Part shown: positions 5,526-8,150 of the stretch, in pieces
Position numbering within the stretch: position 1 is the first letter of the stretch
Layout of the letters: every line of letters starts with the position of its first letter
NCBI GenBank assembly: GCA_902826505.1
Contig: CADEFG010000201.1
Span: 1-8,150, forward strand
Reading direction: 5' to 3'
Length of the DNA stretch: 8,150 nt
Source of the DNA: an uncultured Acidobacteriota bacterium
Lineage (GTDB): Bacteria; Acidobacteriota; Blastocatellia; Pyrinomonadales; Pyrinomonadaceae
Made by a program: the position numbers and the translations under genes
Notes under the pieces: model-generated
The model's database searches: none
What the model was told of the DNA's origin: nothing
What the model saw: only the letters and a program-made list of their open reading frames with translations

Positions 5526-5586
5526 ACAACAGATTTTACATATTCCACTGATTTTTTAGATCTGTGTAATCCGTGAAATCTGTTGT
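5526..5586. repeat. Long imperfect hairpin containing 9-bp near-repeats, downstream of ybaK
   Basis: Arms 5526-5552 and 5560-5586 are complementary at 22 of 27 positions around a 7-nt loop. The outer ACAACAGATTT/AAATCTGTTGT segments are perfect. The right arm is itself three near-repeats of 9 bp: ATCTGTGTA, ATCCGTGAA and ATCTGTTGT. It begins 4 nt after the ybaK stop and could act as a terminator or mRNA stabiliser, but no U run follows on the minus strand. This type of 'ATCTGTG(T/A)AATC' palindrome resembles dispersed intergenic repeats I have seen in other phyla, so it may be a mobile small repeat. Confidence 0.7.
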
Positions 5587-5590
5587 CAAA

Positions 5591-6070
5591 TTATTCTTTG
5601 ATGGCAACCTCGACCGCTTCAATCTGCAAAACGTCGCGTAAAACTCGCGGCTCAATCGCCACCAGAAAGCCGCGTTTGCCGCCGTTGATGTAAATTTTCG
5701 AAAGCTCGAAAATCGTCTTTTCGGCGTAAATCGGCATTTTTGTTTTCGTGCCGAAAGGCGAAGTTCCGCCGACTAAATAACCTGTCAGCTTTGATGCTTT
5801 TTCGGGCGCGACGGGTGCAACCGTCTTAACGTTCAAATAACGCGCCAGATTTTTGGTCGAAACTTGAAAATCACCGTGCATTAAGACAATCAAAGGCTTT
5901 TTCTCGCTTGTTTCAAAGATCAAAGTTTTGACGACCGCGTGTTCGTCAACTTTCAGGACTTCCGCCGAATGCCGCGTTCCGCCTTTTTCGACGTAATCGA
6001 AAACGTGCGGCTCGAAATCAACTTTTTTCTCACGAAGCGCGCGAATCGCGGGCGTTATCGGGTAATTCAT
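5591..6070 (-). CDS. ybaK: YbaK/EbsC-type Cys-tRNA(Pro) deacylase
   Basis: This is a cytosolic editing enzyme that hydrolyses mischarged aminoacyl-tRNA; E. coli YbaK clears Cys-tRNA(Pro). The 159 residues equal the family's usual length. The start TPAIRALREKKVDFEPHVFDY (6-26) aligns with E. coli [20 protein letters not shown]. Lys48 in VVKTLIF is the conserved functional lysine, and TGYLVGGTSPFGTK (96-109) and IYINGGKRGF (126-135) are the signature loops. These features make the superfamily certain. The exact tRNA specificity (Cys versus another noncognate amino acid) is inferred from similarity to YbaK. The start at 6070 lies inside the 3' end of the small ORF at 6030-6191 in another frame, so initiation may be coupled to it; only a weak A/G-rich stretch precedes the ATG. 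Confidence 0.92.
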   Translation of the reverse strand: MNYPITPAIRALREKKVDFEPHVFDYVEKGGTRHSAEVLKVDEHAVVKTLIFETSEKKPLIVLMHGDFQVSTKNLARYLNVKTVAPVAPEKASKLTGYLVGGTSPFGTKTKMPIYAEKTIFELSKIYINGGKRGFLVAIEPRVLRDVLQIEAVEVAIKE

Positions 6071-6191
6071 TTTTCTTGTCTCTGGCAGTTTTTACCTTTT
6101 TTGAATTCATTAATTTAACGCTCAAAAGCCAAAGCTCATCAACTGTTTTTAATCTTTCTTTAACCGCTTTCGGCGACATATCAACTTTCAT
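6030..6191 (-). CDS. Small 53-aa protein overlapping the nucleotidyltransferase and ybaK
   Basis: This 53-codon ORF starts at ATG 6191, 11 nt inside the end of the nucleotidyltransferase gene, and stops with TGA at 6030-6032 after overlapping ybaK by 41 nt. The protein begins MKVDMSPKAVKERLKTVDEL and continues WLLSVKLMNSKKVK before a polar tail. The first 35 residues form a convincing amphipathic helix pattern; a second possible start is Met5 (6179). Without it there would be a 110-nt gap between two otherwise tightly packed genes. Small helical proteins of similar type follow nucleotidyltransferases in other genomes, as I recall, so it may be a partner of the upstream enzyme. Function is unknown, and the C-terminal part overlapping ybaK may be non-conserved. 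Confidence 0.5.
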   Translation of the reverse strand: MKVDMSPKAVKERLKTVDELWLLSVKLMNSKKVKTARDKKNELPDNARDSRAS

Positions 6192-6648
6192 TTTCGACCT
6201 CGCGCAGTTTTTTTATATCAAGCAAATCCTGTTCGCGTCCGCTGATTGTTTTAAGCTCGATCAAACCGTCCCGCGAAACCGTCCAAGTTTCACCGTCTTC
6301 CCATTCGATCAATTCCCGATTTTCCCAAATTTCTTTTAATCCTTCGGTGACAAGCAAAAAATCAAGCGTAAAAAGTCTTTTCGATTCCTTGTCAATTTTA
6401 GAAATACGCCGAATTTCAATCACACCGTCATGAAAATGCAGCGGCAAACCTTCGACATCGTATCCGAGATTTTGCGCGATTTTCCAAACGTCTGAAAGAT
6501 TTTCCGACAAAATTAGTAAATCAATATCAATTGTCGCTCGCGGCAATCCGTGAATCGCCATCGCCCAACCGCCACAGATTGCATAATCAATATTCGAACG
6601 ATTAAGCGTTTCCGTAAAATTTACAAACTCAACTAATAAACTCGCCAT
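6181..6648 (-). CDS. Small nucleotidyltransferase (GG...DxD, MNT/AbiEii-like)
   Basis: This is a 155-residue enzyme of the DNA polymerase beta-like nucleotidyltransferase fold. GGWAMAIHG (26-34) is the substrate-binding glycine motif, D41 and D43 in ATIDIDLLI form the metal-binding DxD, and D96 in FTLDFLLV is the likely third carboxylate. LIELKTISGREQDLLDI (129-145) is the usual C-terminal motif of this family. All catalytic residues are present, so it is likely active in transferring a nucleotide to RNA or protein. Its target is not deducible. Relatives include toxins of abortive-infection and toxin-antitoxin systems as well as housekeeping-type proteins. It starts 2 nt after the tag stop without a clear Shine-Dalgarno sequence, indicating coupling. 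Its end overlaps the 53-codon ORF by 11 nt, a possible two-gene unit. Confidence 0.85.
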   Translation of the reverse strand: MASLLVEFVNFTETLNRSNIDYAICGGWAMAIHGLPRATIDIDLLILSENLSDVWKIAQNLGYDVEGLPLHFHDGVIEIRRISKIDKESKRLFTLDFLLVTEGLKEIWENRELIEWEDGETWTVSRDGLIELKTISGREQDLLDIKKLREVENES

Positions 6649-6650
6649 CT

Positions 6651-7205
6651 TTAACCGATTTCATTATACCGAAAACACGAAACCAGATGATCGTTGACCA
6701 AACCGCAAGCCTGCATAAACGCATACATAATCGTCGAACCGACAAAATTGAAGCCGCGCCGTTTCAAATCTTTGCTCATCGCGTCGGAAACGGCGGTCGA
6801 AACGGGAATTTGGCGGCTGTTTACGAGAGCATTTTTAATTGGTTTGCCGTCGACAAAACTCCAAATATATTTATCGAACGAGCCGAATTCTTCTTTGACT
6901 ATCAAATAACATTTCGCGTTTCGAACAGCCGAGGCGATTTTCAGACGGTTGCGGATAATGCCTTCGTTTTCGAGAAGCTCGGCGCATTTTTGCGCGTCGT
7001 AAAGCGCGATTTTTCCGGCATCGAAATTATCAAACGCCAGGCGGTAATTTTCGCGTTTTCTTAAAACGGTGTCCCACGAAAGTCCGGCTTGCGCGCCTTC
7101 GAGAATCAAAAATTCAAACAATCTCTGATCGTCGCGTAAGGGCACGCCCCATTCCGCGTCGTGATAGGCAATCGCCAGCTCGTTTTTCGCCCAATCGCAT
7201 CTCAT
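6651..7205 (-). CDS. tag: DNA-3-methyladenine glycosylase I
   Basis: This base-excision-repair enzyme removes 3-methyladenine from alkylated DNA in the cytoplasm. The 184-residue protein aligns along its length with E. coli Tag: AYHDAEWGVP (13-22), LEGAQAGLSWDTVLRKRENYR (35-55), GIIRNRLKI, and a C-terminal FVGSTIMYAFMQACGLVNDH. The zinc ligands correspond to Cys3, His15, His173 and Cys177 (E. coli Cys4, His17, His175, Cys179), and Glu36 matches Glu38 in the active site. All are present, so activity is expected. The start at 7205 (MRCDW versus MERCGW in E. coli) has no Shine-Dalgarno sequence; the inverted repeat ends only a few bases upstream. It is followed after 2 nt by the nucleotidyltransferase. 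Confidence 0.96.
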   Translation of the reverse strand: MRCDWAKNELAIAYHDAEWGVPLRDDQRLFEFLILEGAQAGLSWDTVLRKRENYRLAFDNFDAGKIALYDAQKCAELLENEGIIRNRLKIASAVRNAKCYLIVKEEFGSFDKYIWSFVDGKPIKNALVNSRQIPVSTAVSDAMSKDLKRRGFNFVGSTIMYAFMQACGLVNDHLVSCFRYNEIG

Positions 7206-7213
7206 ATTTTAAG

Positions 7214-7310
7214 GTCAGAACCATCTGCGGTAGCGGATGGGTTTAAAGATTATCAATCAAAAATCTCGAATTTAAACCTTCAACCGCCCGCTACCGCAGT
7301 CGGTTCTGAC
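7214..7310. repeat. Large imperfect inverted repeat (REP/MITE-like)
   Basis: Three perfect blocks pair across the element: GTCAGAACC/GGTTCTGAC (7214-7222/7302-7310), CTGCGGTAGCGG/CCGCTACCGCAG (7225-7236/7288-7299) and GGTTTAAA/TTTAAACC (7240-7247/7271-7278), with a 23-nt loop. The left arm can also fold alone: CCATCTGC-GGTA-GCGGATGG (7221-7240) is an 8-bp stem (one G-U pair in RNA) with a tetraloop. It fills the gap between the lipoprotein stop and the tag start. Such nested palindromes are typical of REP-type dispersed elements; I believe similar GCGGTAGCGG palindromes recur in Acidobacteriota genomes, but that cannot be checked here. Confidence 0.85.
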
Positions 7311-7317
7311 TTGATTT

Positions 7318-7767
7318 TTACTGCGCTTTTTCGATTTTCTTGACGGTCAAAAAACAGCCTGCCGATTTTGTATCACCGACTTTTGATGCGTCACTCAAGA
7401 CATTGACATCGGCGACGATTTTTACTTTTTGCGTGTTTTCGATCACTTCGCCTTTTTCGTCTTTGATCTTCAACGGCTGATCCTTTTCCGCGTCGATCGA
7501 GCTCGCGCCGCTTCCTTTGTCGATATAGGCGCGAATCGGAATTTTGTCCGAAGTCGGCGCATCAAGAAAATCGATCGGGCAGCGCATCGGCTCGTTACCG
7601 CTCTTGGAACACATCGCGCTTCCCGTATTTTTGAAAAATCCGACCACCTCGACATATTTGTCATCATTTGCCTTGTTGCAAGTATCGGCAAATTCGACCG
7701 GCGTTCCGGTATAATTGCAGCCGGCAAAAAATATTCCTAAAACCAACAAAAATAGATACTTTTTCAT
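7318..7767 (-). CDS. Small secreted lipoprotein of unknown function
   Basis: This 149-residue protein starts with MKKYLFLLVLGIFFAGC. The lipobox FAGC ends at Cys17, so signal peptidase II cleavage and lipid attachment are expected, placing it in the cell envelope. The mature part has four further cysteines (30, 53, 63, 138), enough for two disulfides in an oxidising compartment. It also has a strand-rich pattern (KYVEVVGFFKN at 38-48, KIPIRAYI at 75-82, KVKIVADVNVL at 114-124), with the spacing of an OB-fold-like barrel; that fold is a guess. The start at 7767 is firm, with AGGAAGG about 8 nt upstream. It follows the HAD gene by 25 nt, probably co-transcribed, and the inverted repeat begins 7 nt after its stop. 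Confidence 0.8.
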   Translation of the reverse strand: MKKYLFLLVLGIFFAGCNYTGTPVEFADTCNKANDDKYVEVVGFFKNTGSAMCSKSGNEPMRCPIDFLDAPTSDKIPIRAYIDKGSGASSIDAEKDQPLKIKDEKGEVIENTQKVKIVADVNVLSDASKVGDTKSAGCFLTVKKIEKAQ

Positions 7768-7792
7768 CCAATTTTCCTTCCTGTTTATTTTT

Positions 7793-8150
7793 CTAATTCG
7801 CTTTCGCTTGAAAAGGAACGTATCTTTCGATCAGTTCTTGCGCCTTCAAAGTAGAAAAATCCGCGTGCGCTTCCAAAACCGAATCGAGCCGCAAAATTTC
7901 TTCGATCGAATTAACGGTCGCAATTCCGACGGATTTCATTCCCGCGCGGTGCGCCGCTTCAAAGCCGCCAAAGGCATCTTCAAAAACCACACAATTGCTT
8001 GCTTCAACGCCGAGTTTTTCCGCCGACCTCAGAAAAATTTCCGGATTCGGTTTGCCGTTGGTGATCTCGTCCGCCGTCGTGATCGCGTCAAAGAATTTCC
8101 GCAAATCCAGACCGTCGAGAATAAATTCCATATTGACAACCGGCGCGGCG
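7793..8150 (-). CDS. HAD-superfamily phosphatase, beta-phosphoglucomutase-like, 5' end outside window
   Basis: The frame is open through the right edge; codons before the ATG at 8131 read A-A-P-V-V-N, matching the conserved lead into family domains, so 8131 is not the start and about half of the protein lies outside. Visible motifs, numbered from that Met, are Lys27 in NGKPNPEIF (HAD motif III) and Glu51-Asp52 in VVFEDAFGGFEAAHRAGM (motif IV, Mg2+ binding). The nucleophile motif I (DxDG) is beyond the edge. The combination is typical of beta-phosphoglucomutase/phosphoglycolate-phosphatase-like HADs acting on small sugar phosphates. Specificity cannot be told. The stop at 7793 is followed after 25 nt by the lipoprotein gene. 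Confidence 0.9.
   Translation of the reverse strand, partial: AAPVVNMEFILDGLDLRKFFDAITTADEITNGKPNPEIFLRSAEKLGVEASNCVVFEDAFGGFEAAHRAGMKSVGIATVNSIEEILRLDSVLEAHADFSTLKAQELIERYVPFQAKAN

Noticed and set aside
5526..5586. CRISPR-like array from the 9-bp near-repeats
   Set aside because: The repeats are too short, adjacent without spacers, and part of a single hairpin.

Overview
All recognisable genes in this window lie on the minus strand, so the region reads from right to left. Moderately GC-rich core genes are mixed with more AT-rich small genes, and almost every gap is short. The protein flavour (Bacillus-type FadA/FadE, SRPBCC, a two-gene HNH module, imperfect palindromic intergenic repeats) suggests a Gram-negative soil-type bacterium, perhaps an Acidobacteriota/Blastocatellia relative. 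That placement is an inference from memory, not shown by the sequence. The lipobox lipoprotein fits a diderm but does not prove one.

Right part (8150 to about 5590): the 3' portion of a HAD-family phosphatase, a small lipoprotein, a large imperfect inverted repeat (7214-7310), then a tight cluster of tag (3-methyladenine DNA glycosylase I), a small nucleotidyltransferase, a previously uncalled 53-codon ORF overlapping both neighbours, and a YbaK/EbsC-type aminoacyl-tRNA deacylase. A 27-nt-arm hairpin (5526-5586) follows ybaK, and then comes an SRPBCC-like protein.

Central part (4900 to 2526): this is the most interesting stretch. A promoter-proximal leader with a FadR-like operator (4872-4889), a Shine-Dalgarno sequence and the first codons of a thiolase gene (4838-4785) is followed not by the thiolase but by three small genes: a 116-aa protein, an HNH endonuclease whose 5' end looks frameshifted, and a 95-aa unknown. 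The full thiolase (fadA) starts only at 3707, where the same 38 bp of 5' coding sequence recur with one mismatch. The simplest reading is that a roughly 1.1-kb cargo was inserted between fadA and its own regulated promoter, duplicating the gene's 5' tip.

Left part (2515 to 1): an uncharacterised gene directly after fadA, a Cys/His protein resembling NlpC/P60-like enzymes, a probable terminator, and a Bacillus FadE-like acyl-CoA dehydrogenase. The dehydrogenase has a strong -10 box, and its operator has the same 7-4-7 architecture as the B. subtilis FadR (YsiA) box. Its reading frame stops at position 10, well before the catalytic region expected for this family. The fadA and fadE genes look like parts of one fatty-acid beta-oxidation regulon under a shared TetR-type repressor, later broken up by insertions.
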